A DNA stretch of 64,000 nucleotides from DASQFQ01 sp963730115. Lineage in GTDB: Bacteria > Actinomycetota > Thermoleophilia > Solirubrobacterales > Solirubrobacteraceae. Below are positions 38,729-47,587 of the stretch, one piece after another. The stretch spans positions 298,603 through 362,602 of the forward strand of contig CAVSQM010000006.1 of the NCBI GenBank assembly GCA_963730115.1, given 5' to 3'. Every line of letters begins with the position of its first letter. Positions within the stretch are counted from its first letter, which is position 1. Both the position numbers and the translations under genes were made by a program. The notes beneath the pieces are model-generated. The model saw only the letters and a list, made by a program, of their open reading frames with translations. It did no database searches and was not told the DNA's origin.

Positions 38729-39691
38729 CTACGCCCCGTCGTAGGTGATCGTGTGGCAGAGCGCCGGCAGGCTCCCCTCGGCGAGCCGCGCCATGACGCC
38801 GGGCAGCTCGTCGAAGCGCGATTCGCCGGTGACGAGCACGTCGAAGGCGGGGTCGCGCAGCAGATCGAGCGCGAGCGCAAGCCGGTCGGCCGTCGTGCGG
38901 CGCGCGCTGCGGGCCGGGGACATCGTCCCGACCTGGCTGGCGCGCAGCCCGAGGCGGCCCGCGTGGAACGCGCCGCCCAGCGAGAGCCGCACCTCTTCGT
39001 CGCCGTACCAGCTCAGCTCGAGCACCGTGCCCTCGGGCGCGAGCAGGTCGAGCGAGCGCTGGAGCCCGGCCGCCGTCGCGCTCGTGTGCACGACCAGGTC
39101 GCACCCGCCGGCGGCATCCTCAGGCCGCGCGAAGCCGGCCCCGAGCACGGCCGCGACCTGAGCGCGGGACTCGTCGACGTCGACGAGCGTGACCTCGACC
39201 GCCGGGAAGCGGGCGAGCAGGCGCGCGACGCAGCAGCCCACCATCCCGGCGCCGACCACGGCGACGCGGTCGCCGATCAGCGGCGCCGCGTCCCAGAGGG
39301 CGTTGACGGCGGTCTCGACGGTGCCGGCGAGCACCGCGCGCGCGGGCGGCACGTCGTCGGGCACGACGGTGACGGCGCCGGCGGGCACGACATACGCCGT
39401 CTGGTGCGGGTACAGGCAGAAGACCGTGCGGCCGCGCAGCTCCTGCGGCCCCTGCTCGACGGAGCCGACGCTCAGGTAGCCGTACTTGACCGGCCCCGGG
39501 AAGTCGCCCTCCTGGAACGGCGCGCGCGGCGGCACGCCGCCCCGGAACACCAGGGTCTCGGTGCCACGGCTCACGCCGGACCGCAGCGTCCGCACGAGCA
39601 CGTCGCGGCTGCCCGGCTCGGGCAGCGCGACAGGCCGGATCTCTCCGTGCCCGGGCGCGGAGAGCCAGAACGCGTGCGCGTCGGCGAGCAC
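38729..39691 (-). CDS. Zinc-type alcohol dehydrogenase-like (MDR) oxidoreductase
   Basis: The 320-residue protein is a medium-chain dehydrogenase/reductase: VRTLRSGVSRGTETLVFRG in place of the catalytic-zinc Cys region, a GroES-like domain, and the Rossmann motif VAVVGAGMVGCCVARLLARF with VTLVDVDES. No Cys cluster for structural zinc is present, so it may act without zinc. It is the first gene of the coupled minus-strand run and starts with GTG at 39691. It probably oxidises or reduces a pathway intermediate with NAD(P). Confidence 0.88.
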   Translation of the reverse strand: MLADAHAFWLSAPGHGEIRPVALPEPGSRDVLVRTLRSGVSRGTETLVFRGGVPPRAPFQEGDFPGPVKYGYLSVGSVEQGPQELRGRTVFCLYPHQTAYVVPAGAVTVVPDDVPPARAVLAGTVETAVNALWDAAPLIGDRVAVVGAGMVGCCVARLLARFPAVEVTLVDVDESRAQVAAVLGAGFARPEDAAGGCDLVVHTSATAAGLQRSLDLLAPEGTVLELSWYGDEEVRLSLGGAFHAGRLGLRASQVGTMSPARSARRTTADRLALALDLLRDPAFDVLVTGESRFDELPGVMARLAEGSLPALCHTITYDGA

Positions 39692-39765
39692 GGCCTAGGC
39701 TCCGGCTTCGTAGGGCAGCATCGTGGAGGCGCGGTACGCGCGAGAGCGAGGATCGGTTCGCGCGG

Positions 39766-40224
39766 TCAGAGCTCGCGTTCATAGAAGTAGTTCACGGGAC
39801 CGCTCGCGTGACCGCCTCGGTGACTGAAGCCGAGGCCCTCGTACAAGGCTCGCGCGCCGACGTCCTCCTCGCCGGTCCCGAGGTAGGCATAGCCCGCACC
39901 ACGGTCATGCGCGTGCGTGATCGCAGCCTTCATGAGCGCGGTCCCGATCCGGCACCGTCGGCGCGCGGGAACGACGTAGACCTCCTCCAGGTAGCAGTCC
40001 AGCGACTCGCTGAGCAGCGAGGGCTGAAATCGCAATATCGCCAGCCCTTCCCCCTCCGCGAGCAACACCGTGATCGCGGCGCTCTCCAGCAGCCCGCGCA
40101 GGTGCCGCGCCAGCTCGCCGGGTTCCGGCACCGGCTCGCCGAACTCGCTGTTGAAGTCGTGCAGCAGGAGGGCGACCGACGGAGCGTCGCCCGGCTCGGC
40201 CAGCCGTACCGCCGGCTCACGCAT
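39766..40224 (-). CDS. GNAT-family N-acetyltransferase
   Basis: The 152-residue protein shows the GNAT fold: VRLAEPGDAPSVALLLHDF, then the acetyl-CoA motif A EEVYVVPARRRCRIGTALMKAAITHAHD (RxxGIG/A variant RCRIGT), and YEGLGFSHRGGHASG. It would acetylate an amine on a small molecule or protein. It is not close-coupled to its neighbours, with a 72-base gap to the next gene. The substrate is unknown. Confidence 0.9.
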   Translation of the reverse strand: MREPAVRLAEPGDAPSVALLLHDFNSEFGEPVPEPGELARHLRGLLESAAITVLLAEGEGLAILRFQPSLLSESLDCYLEEVYVVPARRRCRIGTALMKAAITHAHDRGAGYAYLGTGEEDVGARALYEGLGFSHRGGHASGPVNYFYEREL

Positions 40225-40295
40225 CGGTTGCCATTAGAACAGAACGGGCCACCCAACCGGTGGCTACGGCGCGGCGGAGCGCGTCAGCCCGGGGC

Positions 40296-40865
40296 TCACG
40301 AGCGCGTGCGGATCAGCTCCGCGCCGCCGGCGACGGGCACGATGAGGCCGTCGTGGATCGGCCCGAGAGCGGCGGCACGGCGCTCGCGCTCGCCTCCCTC
40401 GGTGTCTTCGACGATGTAGACGCAGAGCGAGACGGCCGGGCGGCCGTGGAACGCCTCGTCCCACGCGCGGTCGAAGGCCGACACCGACGTGACGTTCGCC
40501 TCGGTCAGCCGGATCGGGTAGCGGGAGAACCAGGCGGCGTCGAAGCCACGGGCCAGTGCGCGCTCCAGCTCGGGCACCCAGCGCAGCGCCCAGCGGTCCG
40601 GCTCCCGCTCGAGCGGGGGCTCGGCGACGACGAGCCGGCCGGCGGCCTCGAGTGCCTCGACGTCGAGCCCGGCCTCCGCGAGGGCGGCGCGGTCCGCGGC
40701 CTCGCGGCCCGGCAGCGAGCGGTGGAAGAGCCAGCCGTTGCGGCGCGCGCCCAGGCCGTAGAACGAGGCCAGGGCCGGGATCACCTCGTCAGGCCCCGGC
40801 ACGAGGATGGCCAGGTGCGGGCACCAGCCGACGCCCGCGTCCGCGAGGCTCCCGGAGACGTCCAT
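40296..40865 (-). CDS. MEDS-type sensory domain protein
   Basis: The 189-residue protein resembles the MEDS domain (methanogen/methylotroph DcmR sensory domain): CPHLAILVPGPDEVIPALASFYGLGARRNGW, an Asp/Glu-rich segment, and AVSLCVYIVEDTEGGERE near the end. MEDS proteins are RecA-like sensors next to two-component systems. Its ATG overlaps the histidine kinase stop by one base (TGATG), so it is made together with the kinase and may report a signal to it. The ligand is unknown. Confidence 0.55.
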   Translation of the reverse strand: MDVSGSLADAGVGWCPHLAILVPGPDEVIPALASFYGLGARRNGWLFHRSLPGREAADRAALAEAGLDVEALEAAGRLVVAEPPLEREPDRWALRWVPELERALARGFDAAWFSRYPIRLTEANVTSVSAFDRAWDEAFHGRPAVSLCVYIVEDTEGGERERRAAALGPIHDGLIVPVAGGAELIRTRS

Positions 40866-42043
40866 CACCGGACAGGGATCCGCAGCAGCACGCGAGTGCC
40901 TCCGCCGGGGCGCGGTCCGACCTCGCAGCTCCCGCCACCTGAGCGCGCGCGCTCGCGCATGATGTGCAGGCCGAAGTGCCCGTCGGCGTGATCCACCCCG
41001 GCGGCCGGGTCGAAGCCGGTGCCGTCGTCCTCGACGCGCAGCTCGAGCCGTTCGCCCTCGACGCGGACGTCGACGAGCGCCTGTGTGGCGCGAGCGTGCC
41101 GCACGACGTTGGCGAGCGCCTCGCCGAGCACGCGCGAGACGATCGCGATCGCTTCCGGCGGCAGCTCGGCCGCGGCGCCGCGGACCGTGACGCGCACCGG
41201 CAGCCCACCGGATTCGAACCGCTCGACCGCAGCCTCCACGGCGGCTCGCAAACCGCCGAGCGGCACCGTGACGTAAAGGTCCTCCAGCCGTGAGCGCACG
41301 AGGCGGTGCGCTGCCGCCACCGCCTCGCGCAGCCGCGCGCGGCTGGCGCGAGCCGACGGCTCGTCGACGTCTGGCTCGTCGAGGACGGCGAGCTCCCGCA
41401 GGGCGAGGGCGAGGTCCTGCGCGAGGCCGTCGTGGACGTCGGCGGCGAGGCTGCGGCGTTCCCGCTCCATCTCGGCGTGCTGCAGCCGCTGGCGCAGGCG
41501 CGCGGTGGTGATGCCGGCGTTGAGCTGCTGGCCGAGCAGCGCCAGCACGGTGCCGCCCACCGGGTCGAGGCGGACCGGGTCGTGGGCTGCCGCGATCACG
41601 GCGCCGATCATGTGCCGGCGCCCCGAGACGAGCGGCAGCACCAGCCAGTCGTGCGCCTCGGGGGTGAAGGGATTCTGGCCCAGCCAGCCGGCGGGCTCGC
41701 GCAGCACGATCGGCATGCCGCTCGCCACCGCCAGCCGCCACGCCTCGGGCTCGTAGCGGAGTTCCTCGGCGGCCACCATGTGCGCGTCCGCGGCGGCCGA
41801 GCAGACGAAGCGTTCGAGGCACGGGTCGCCCTCGGACATCGGGAGGTAGAGCACGGCGAGGTCGAGGTCCAGCGCGTCACGCATCTCGCCGAGCGCCCGC
41901 GTGGCCAGCTCTGCGAGACTTCCGGTGCCGACCAATGCGCGGGAGACGCGCGCCAGCGCTCCGAGGCCGGCCATCACCTCCGGGGCGAGGCGTCCGCTCG
42001 GGACCGGCTCGGCTGACGGCGGGAGCGCCACGACGTCATCCAT
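40865..42043 (-). CDS. NarL-type sensor histidine kinase with GAF domain
   Basis: The 392-residue soluble kinase has a GAF domain (about 30-185, ALDLDLAVLYLPMSEGD, HDWLVLPLVSGRRHMIGAVIAAA). A HisKA_3 dimerisation helix follows with the phospho-accepting His204 in LAADVHDGLAQDLALALREL. The HATPase domain has EALANVVRHA (N box) and DDGTGFDP (G1). There are no membrane helices, so it senses an internal cue. Its start codon pairs with that of the divergent response regulator in CCATGG; an alternative GTG at 42049 gives two more residues. MEDS is cotranscribed downstream. Confidence 0.92.
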   Translation of the reverse strand: MDDVVALPPSAEPVPSGRLAPEVMAGLGALARVSRALVGTGSLAELATRALGEMRDALDLDLAVLYLPMSEGDPCLERFVCSAAADAHMVAAEELRYEPEAWRLAVASGMPIVLREPAGWLGQNPFTPEAHDWLVLPLVSGRRHMIGAVIAAAHDPVRLDPVGGTVLALLGQQLNAGITTARLRQRLQHAEMERERRSLAADVHDGLAQDLALALRELAVLDEPDVDEPSARASRARLREAVAAAHRLVRSRLEDLYVTVPLGGLRAAVEAAVERFESGGLPVRVTVRGAAAELPPEAIAIVSRVLGEALANVVRHARATQALVDVRVEGERLELRVEDDGTGFDPAAGVDHADGHFGLHIMRERARSGGGSCEVGPRPGGGTRVLLRIPVR

Positions 42044-42704
42044 GGACACGCAAGACCATACTCCGGTGCGGGTGCTCGTCGCCGACGATCACCGCCTGAT
42101 GCGCGAGGGCACGGCCGCGCTGCTCGAGCGCGACCCGGCCGTCGAGGTGGTCGGGCTCGCCTCCGACGGCGCGGAGGCGCTCGCGCTGGCCGAGGCGCTG
42201 CAGCCCGACGTGCTGCTGCTCGACCTGTGGATGCCCGAGCTCAGCGGCATCGAGGTCTGCGCCGACGTCCGCGCCCGCTTCGACGACGTGCGGGTGCTCA
42301 TCCTCACCGTCTCCGAGCAGGAGCCCGACCTGCTGGCTGCGCTGCGTGTCGGCGCCGCCGGCTACCTGCTCAAGGACATGCCGCCCTCCGAGCTCGTGAC
42401 CGCCGTGCTCGAGACGGGCTCGGGAGAGCCGCGCATCCCCGCCTCGATGGCGGGCCGGGTGCTCAACGCGGTCGACGCGGGCAGCATGGGGGCGATCGAG
42501 GACCTCTCGCCGCGCGAGCACGAGGTCCTCGAGCTGATGGCCGAAGGGCTGCGCAACCGCGAGATCGCCGAGCGGCTCTACCTCAGCGAGGCGACCGTCA
42601 AGACCCACGTCCGCCACCTGCTGGAGAAGCTGCGGCTGCGCAACCGCGCCGAGGCCGCCGCCTTCGCGACGCGCGTGGCGCGCCGGCACCGCGAGCGGAC
42701 CTAG
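42042..42704 (+). CDS. NarL/LuxR-family response regulator
   Basis: The 220-residue protein has a receiver domain with the acidic pair in VLVADDHRLMREG, the phospho-acceptor Asp61 in LLLDLWMPELSG, and Lys in GYLLKDMPPSEL. A LuxR HTH follows (LSPREHEVLELMAEGLRNREIAERLYLSEATVKTHVRHLLEKLR). It is the cognate partner of the adjacent divergent histidine kinase. The start codon overlaps that of the kinase, so the promoter of each gene must lie in the other's coding sequence. GTGs at 42066 and 42072 are alternative starts. Confidence 0.93.
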   Translation: MDTQDHTPVRVLVADDHRLMREGTAALLERDPAVEVVGLASDGAEALALAEALQPDVLLLDLWMPELSGIEVCADVRARFDDVRVLILTVSEQEPDLLAALRVGAAGYLLKDMPPSELVTAVLETGSGEPRIPASMAGRVLNAVDAGSMGAIEDLSPREHEVLELMAEGLRNREIAERLYLSEATVKTHVRHLLEKLRLRNRAEAAAFATRVARRHRERT

Positions 42705-43057
42705 ACGCACGCCGGCCGGGGTCGCGCCGCCTTCAGGCCGCTGACGAGCCGGCGCCGCAGCTCGGCCGTCGACAGGCCGAGGAACGCCGCAGCGCCGGCC
42801 TCGTCGAGCCCGGAGTACTTCGTCACCGCGACGGCCTCGGCGTCCGCGAGCGCCATCGCCGCGAACGGCGCCGCCGGCGCGGCCCGCAGCGCGAGCTGCA
42901 AGGCCGTCGCCACGAGCCGCCTGACGTCCGCGTGGGCCGGGCCGGCGAAGACCCGCACCGTCGCCTCGCCCGCGAGATCGGCGTTCGCGGCGACGGTGAG
43001 CGCGGCGCCGTAGACGCGCGCGAGTGCCGCGTCGGTGGGCTGACTCTCGTCGACCAT
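42701..43057 (-). CDS. Small protein with a sigma-70 region-4-like helix pair
   Basis: The 118-residue protein is Ala-rich and helical. Its C-terminal half reads AVAVTKYSGLDEAGAAAFLGLSTAELRRRLVSGLKAARP, which resembles the region 4 helix-turn-helix of ECF sigma factors (the GLSxxxVxxRLxRGLxxLR pattern) but lacks region 2. It might be a degenerate sigma factor or a DNA-binding adaptor. Its stop overlaps the response regulator stop by two bases. No closer family is recognised. Confidence 0.55.
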   Translation of the reverse strand: MVDESQPTDAALARVYGAALTVAANADLAGEATVRVFAGPAHADVRRLVATALQLALRAAPAAPFAAMALADAEAVAVTKYSGLDEAGAAAFLGLSTAELRRRLVSGLKAARPRPACV

Positions 43058-43069
43058 TCGGCGCGCCGC

Positions 43070-45817
43070 CTACCAGTCCCGGACCGGGTAGGTCTCGTTG
43101 GTCAGCCAGTCGCCGAGCAGGTTCTGCTCGAAGCGGCTGCCGAGGTCCTCGCTGACCCCGCCGGGCAGCGAGTCCACCGACCGCCAGCGATCCGCGGTGG
43201 CCTGGGCCACGAAGCGGCGATTCGGCACGAGCGAGACGGTGAACTCCGCCGGCGTGTCGGCCCTCAGCGGATGGCCGGCCACGTCCGGGACGTGGGACCC
43301 GCCGTCGACCGGGAGACCAGGCAGTCCGGGTAGCGGCGAGGTGCGCCGGTTGCCCTGCGAGGGGATCGTGTACGGCGCGCCCAGCGGCGAGCTGAACGTG
43401 ATCCGGTGCAACTTGCCCCACCGGTAGTCGCTCTGCCGGGCCGAGCCGCCGAACACCGGCGCGAAGTCGTCGCCGGCGGCGAGGTCGAGCGCGTCAGCGA
43501 GGCTCTTGAGCACGAGGAAGTCCCGGCGGTCCGCAGCGTCGGCGATGCCCGGCACGGCGAAGAAGTCGATGCCGGACCGGCCCACGCCCTTGCGGGCGTC
43601 GAAATCCACCAGCAGCTGCTTCAGCGCCTGCGGCGTCTGGGCATCCCCGGGGACCGGCAGCTGCGGCGAGATCTGCTGCACGTGCTTGTCGAGCACGTTG
43701 ACGGCGAACCGGCCGCGCCACAGGACGTAGATCGTGGCCGCCACGCTGTGGTCGACCTCCTGAGCCGACGGAGTGCCGAGCCGGCCGTCGCGGTCGGCGG
43801 CGTCATACCCCTCGCGGATGCCGGTCGGGTGGGTCTGGTTCCAGCGGCCGAGCCGGCCGACCGCCTCGACGATGCGGGGGTCCTTCGCCAGCGCTGCCAG
43901 CTCCGGCGTGGAGCTGTTCCGGCTGCGGGCCAGTGCCGCCGTGACGATCGGTGTGAAGAACTGACCGTCGATGGTGGTCGTGTCCGCCTGCATGCTCGCG
44001 ACGTCGGCCGCCGTGATTCGACCCTTGCGGACAGCCGCCCGCACCATGTCGGTCACGCGGCCGGCCCGGAACCCGTTGTGGGCGAAGCCGAGGTAGGAGA
44101 TGCCACCTCCAGGGCGGACCTGATTGAGGACGTCGTTGTCGAAGGAGCTCCCGGTCGGATCGTTGTTCGACGACACGACGAACCCGGCCCGCGGGTTGAC
44201 CGTCTGCGGCATCTCGCGGAACGGCACGATCTCGTACGGCACCGACTGGTGAGGTTGCCGGTTCTCGACCCGGAGCCACTCGTTCCCGCCGGTTCCGTCG
44301 CGCAGCAGGTACGGAGGGTTGCCGTCGACCTTCCCGGCCTGCAGGTCCTCGCGGATCGGCACCTCCGCGTTGGTGAAGTAAGCGATGCTCCCCTTGCGGT
44401 CGGCGTAGAGGAAGTTCTGCGTGCCGACGTCGAAGTAGTGGAGCGCTTCGCGGAAGTCGTTGACGTCGCGAGCGACGTTGAACCGCCGGAAGGCGTCGAG
44501 CTCGGTGGTCGGCGAGAAGCCCGTGTACTGCACCGACAGCGCCCTGCCCGCCGCCCGGTCGACCGTGAGGAGCGGCCCGTGATTGCGGCGCGGGACGATG
44601 AGCGTCTGCGCGGGGATCGCGCCCCCCGCAGGCACGACGTCGAGCGCGTCCTGCCGCCCTGGCGTGCGCGGGTTGACCCGGAAGGTCTCGTCGAGGGCCA
44701 CGACCGGCTCGAGCCGGCCCTTGTACATCGTGGACAGCCCGCTCGGAGACGCTGGATCGGATCGGACCTGCTCGACGTACGTGTCGGTCACGTCCGTGAA
44801 GTGCGTCGTCGCGCCGAACGCGATGTCCCGGTTCTGGCCGAGGATGATGTACGGCGAGCCCGCGATGCTGTCGCCTAGGGCGTCGAAGCCGCCACCCTCG
44901 AGCTCGATCGGGGAGAACAACGCCGGGCTGTCCGCGCCGAGGTGCGGGTCGCTGGCCAGGATCGGCCGCCCGTTCGCGGTGTGCTCCCCGCCGATCACCC
45001 ATGAGTTCGACCCGCGATCGGCGTCGCGGTTGAGTGCCTCGACGATCGCCGGTGCCCGCTTGGCCCGCTTCAGGTAGCGCGCCGCCATCCGGGCGACCGG
45101 CGCCGACACGCCCGACTTGTCGGTGCGCGCCGGCGACGTGCCCGTTCGGGGCGTGATCGGCCGCCGCGTGGCGTCGATCACCGGCGAGGCCTGGTTGAAC
45201 GGCGCGAACGGGGAGATATCGCCGAGCACCGCGGCTCGACCGTCGAGCCCGGCCGCGTCGTAGGCCTGCACAGCCGTCGTGCGGTCGATGTCGAGGTCGA
45301 AGGACAGGCCGAACGCGACGAGCTTGAGGGCCAGCACGCTGTCCACCACGCTCCACGGCTCGGCCTTCGTGACCTGCACGCTCGCGTACTGCCCCGGCAG
45401 CTCGTTCCGGGCGATCCATGCGTTGACGCCGTCGGCGTACGCGCGCAGATCGTCCCGGGTCTTCGGCGACAGCACGGCCATCGTGCGCTCCGCGGAGCGC
45501 CGCAGGCCGAGTGTCCGCATCTGGACATCGCTGGGCAGCGCGCTGCGACCCACGAGCTCGGCGAGCGTGCCTGACGCTCGCCGCCGGGTCACGTCCATCT
45601 GGAACAACCGGTCCTCGGCGTGCTGCCAGCCCTGTAGGAAGAACAGGTCGTGGCCGTTCGCCGCCTTGATATGGGGCACGCCGTCGGCGTCGCGGACCAC
45701 CGAGGCGGCGGCGCGGAGGCCGGGAATCTTCACCTGATCGTCGGCGCGTGCGGGTGCGGGGCTCGCCGAGAGCGCGGCGACCGCTCCAGCGACGAGGAGG
45801 ACGCGAGTTCTGCGCAT
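43070..45817 (-). CDS. Penicillin acylase-family (Ntn hydrolase) amidase, secreted
   Basis: The 915-residue precursor has a signal peptide (RVLLVAGAVAALSASPAPARA). The alpha chain (VVRDADGVPHIKAANGHDLFFLQGWQHAEDRLFQMDV) and a spacer follow. At DRGSNSWVIGG the Ser after the Gly would become the N-terminal nucleophile of the beta chain once the precursor self-cleaves. Family members hydrolyse beta-lactam side chains, N-acyl-homoserine lactones or other acyl amides outside the cell. An AGGAG site lies 7 bases before the ATG at 45817. The substrate is unknown; AHL quenching is one possibility. Confidence 0.93.
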   Translation of the reverse strand: MRRTRVLLVAGAVAALSASPAPARADDQVKIPGLRAAASVVRDADGVPHIKAANGHDLFFLQGWQHAEDRLFQMDVTRRRASGTLAELVGRSALPSDVQMRTLGLRRSAERTMAVLSPKTRDDLRAYADGVNAWIARNELPGQYASVQVTKAEPWSVVDSVLALKLVAFGLSFDLDIDRTTAVQAYDAAGLDGRAAVLGDISPFAPFNQASPVIDATRRPITPRTGTSPARTDKSGVSAPVARMAARYLKRAKRAPAIVEALNRDADRGSNSWVIGGEHTANGRPILASDPHLGADSPALFSPIELEGGGFDALGDSIAGSPYIILGQNRDIAFGATTHFTDVTDTYVEQVRSDPASPSGLSTMYKGRLEPVVALDETFRVNPRTPGRQDALDVVPAGGAIPAQTLIVPRRNHGPLLTVDRAAGRALSVQYTGFSPTTELDAFRRFNVARDVNDFREALHYFDVGTQNFLYADRKGSIAYFTNAEVPIREDLQAGKVDGNPPYLLRDGTGGNEWLRVENRQPHQSVPYEIVPFREMPQTVNPRAGFVVSSNNDPTGSSFDNDVLNQVRPGGGISYLGFAHNGFRAGRVTDMVRAAVRKGRITAADVASMQADTTTIDGQFFTPIVTAALARSRNSSTPELAALAKDPRIVEAVGRLGRWNQTHPTGIREGYDAADRDGRLGTPSAQEVDHSVAATIYVLWRGRFAVNVLDKHVQQISPQLPVPGDAQTPQALKQLLVDFDARKGVGRSGIDFFAVPGIADAADRRDFLVLKSLADALDLAAGDDFAPVFGGSARQSDYRWGKLHRITFSSPLGAPYTIPSQGNRRTSPLPGLPGLPVDGGSHVPDVAGHPLRADTPAEFTVSLVPNRRFVAQATADRWRSVDSLPGGVSEDLGSRFEQNLLGDWLTNETYPVRDW

Positions 45818-45938
45818 GTGCAACTCCTGAACTGGGGGGAGCTCGAAGCTACGCGGGCTCGCGCGCCCTGCCATCGACCGAAGGGATGAATCTGCCCCGC
45901 CGACGCCCTCGTCTGTCCGCTCTGAAAAGCTGCACGGC

Positions 45939-47159
45939 ATGAACACGCGCCTGATGGAGCGCTGGATCGAGTCCGGCTCCGAGATCACCCGCCTCTCGAT
46001 CGAGGGGACCACCACGTACTGGACCGGGGCCGCGGCCCGCGGCGCCACGCCGTGGGACGTGTTCGACGACGTCCGCCGCTGGTGGATCGAGGCGAGCCGT
46101 CGCGAGCGCCCCCGGTGGTACTCGCCGAACGACGTCGCGCTCGAATGCCCCGTCGCCCGCCTGCGCGACTTCTCGCAGGGCTCGAAGGCCGACGTGGTGC
46201 CGACGCTCGTGCTCCCGCCGCAGGCGGGTCACGACTCCTGCATCGTCGACTTCTCGCCGGAGCAGAGCCAGATGAAGGTCATCCGCGCCGCCGGGCTCGA
46301 GCGCGCGTTCTCGCTCGAGTGGATCGGCGCGACCGCGGAGACCCGCGAGGCGGGGATCGAGGACTACCTGAGCTTCATCGAGCGCTCGATCGAGCACATC
46401 GGCGGCCCCGTCAACCTGATCGGCGACTGCCAGGGCGGCTGGCTGGCCACGATCTATGCGGCGCTGCATCCCGAGCACGTCAACACGCTGACGCTCGCGG
46501 GCGCGCCGATCGACTTCCACGCCGGCGACCCCGTGATCGGCGACTGGGTCGACGCGCTCGGCAGCGACGACCTCGCGTTCTACCGCTGGGTCGTCGAGCA
46601 GGGCGGCGGCGTGTTCAAGGGCGACCACATGCTCAACGGCTTCATCATGATCAGGCCGGAGAACGAGGTCGCCAAGCAGGTGCAGCTGATGACGCACCTG
46701 CACGACGCCGAGCACCTCGAGCGCCACCACCACTTCGAGACGTGGTTCAAGCACGTGCAGGACATCCCGGGCGCCTTCTACCTCTGGATCGTCGAGCACC
46801 TGTTCATGGAGAACCGCCTCGTCGACGGCACGCTGGAGATCGGCGGCGAGCGCGTCGACCTCGCGCGGATCGACTGCCCGCTGTTCCTGCTCGGCGGCGC
46901 GCGCGACCACATCACGCCGCCCAACCAGGTGTTCGCCGCGGCCGACCACGTCAGCACCCCGGCCACGGACATCGAGAAGCACGTCAACTCCGGCGGGCAC
47001 CTCGGCCTGTTCATGGGCTCGGAGGCGCTGCGCGAGCACTGGCCGCCGATCATGGCCGCCGTCTTCGCGCGTTCGCGCCCGAACGCCGACACCGCCGCCG
47101 CGAAGTCGAACGCGCGCAGCCAGACGAGGCGCAAGCGCCCGGCCATCCCCGCCCCGTAG
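45939..47159 (+). CDS. PHA synthase-like alpha/beta hydrolase
   Basis: The 406-residue protein has the PHA-synthase-type box GDCQGGW with Cys164 in place of the lipase Ser, and an Asp in GGARDHITPP and a His in NSGGHLGLFMG to complete a triad. It shares KENRLV/MENRLV-type and GGHxGLxxG segments with the PhaC at 47584. It may be a second PHA synthase subunit, a depolymerase-type enzyme or a degenerate paralogue. It precedes the phasin-like and phaC genes, all transcribed together toward the right. Confidence 0.8.
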   Translation: MNTRLMERWIESGSEITRLSIEGTTTYWTGAAARGATPWDVFDDVRRWWIEASRRERPRWYSPNDVALECPVARLRDFSQGSKADVVPTLVLPPQAGHDSCIVDFSPEQSQMKVIRAAGLERAFSLEWIGATAETREAGIEDYLSFIERSIEHIGGPVNLIGDCQGGWLATIYAALHPEHVNTLTLAGAPIDFHAGDPVIGDWVDALGSDDLAFYRWVVEQGGGVFKGDHMLNGFIMIRPENEVAKQVQLMTHLHDAEHLERHHHFETWFKHVQDIPGAFYLWIVEHLFMENRLVDGTLEIGGERVDLARIDCPLFLLGGARDHITPPNQVFAAADHVSTPATDIEKHVNSGGHLGLFMGSEALREHWPPIMAAVFARSRPNADTAAAKSNARSQTRRKRPAIPAP

Positions 47160-47212
47160 GCTTCGTCAACGGGTTTCAGCAGCCGCTGGGCCCGGTACAC
47201 GAGGAGCGAGGG

Positions 47213-47587
47213 ATGAGCGAGACACCGGACCCGACCGAGGACGTCCGGCGACTCTACGAGGACGCCGAGAAGCGCACGGCGGCCGCGATGGAGGAGCTGG
47301 TGAAGCGCGACGCGTTCGGCGAGCTGCTGGCGCGCGCGACGGAGAACATCCTCGCGGTGACGCGGATGGGCAACGACGTCGCCGACCTCGTCGTGCGCAA
47401 CCTGCGGCTGGCCGGGCGACGTGACGTGACGTCGCTCGCGCGCCAGCTGGCGCGCACCGAGGACAAGCTCGAGCAGGTGCTGCAGGAGGTCGAGCGGCTG
47501 CAGGAGCAGCTGGCCGAAACCGAGCGCTCGAGTGGATCCAACGGCACGACCCGCCGGCGCACCGCCAAGCCGTCGGCGAGCAAATGA
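47213..47587 (+). CDS. Phasin/PhaE-like coiled-coil protein
   Basis: The 124-residue protein is mostly one long amphipathic coiled coil (LARQLARTEDKLEQVLQEVERLQEQLAETE) with a basic Ala/Lys-rich tail (GTTRRRTAKPSASK). That build fits phasins or the PhaE/PhaR partner subunit of class III/IV PHA synthases, which are cotranscribed with phaC. It has a GAGGAGCGAGGG ribosome binding region, and its stop overlaps the phaC start (ATGA). Assignment is from layout and context, not a strict family match. Confidence 0.7.
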   Translation: MSETPDPTEDVRRLYEDAEKRTAAAMEELVKRDAFGELLARATENILAVTRMGNDVADLVVRNLRLAGRRDVTSLARQLARTEDKLEQVLQEVERLQEQLAETERSSGSNGTTRRRTAKPSASK

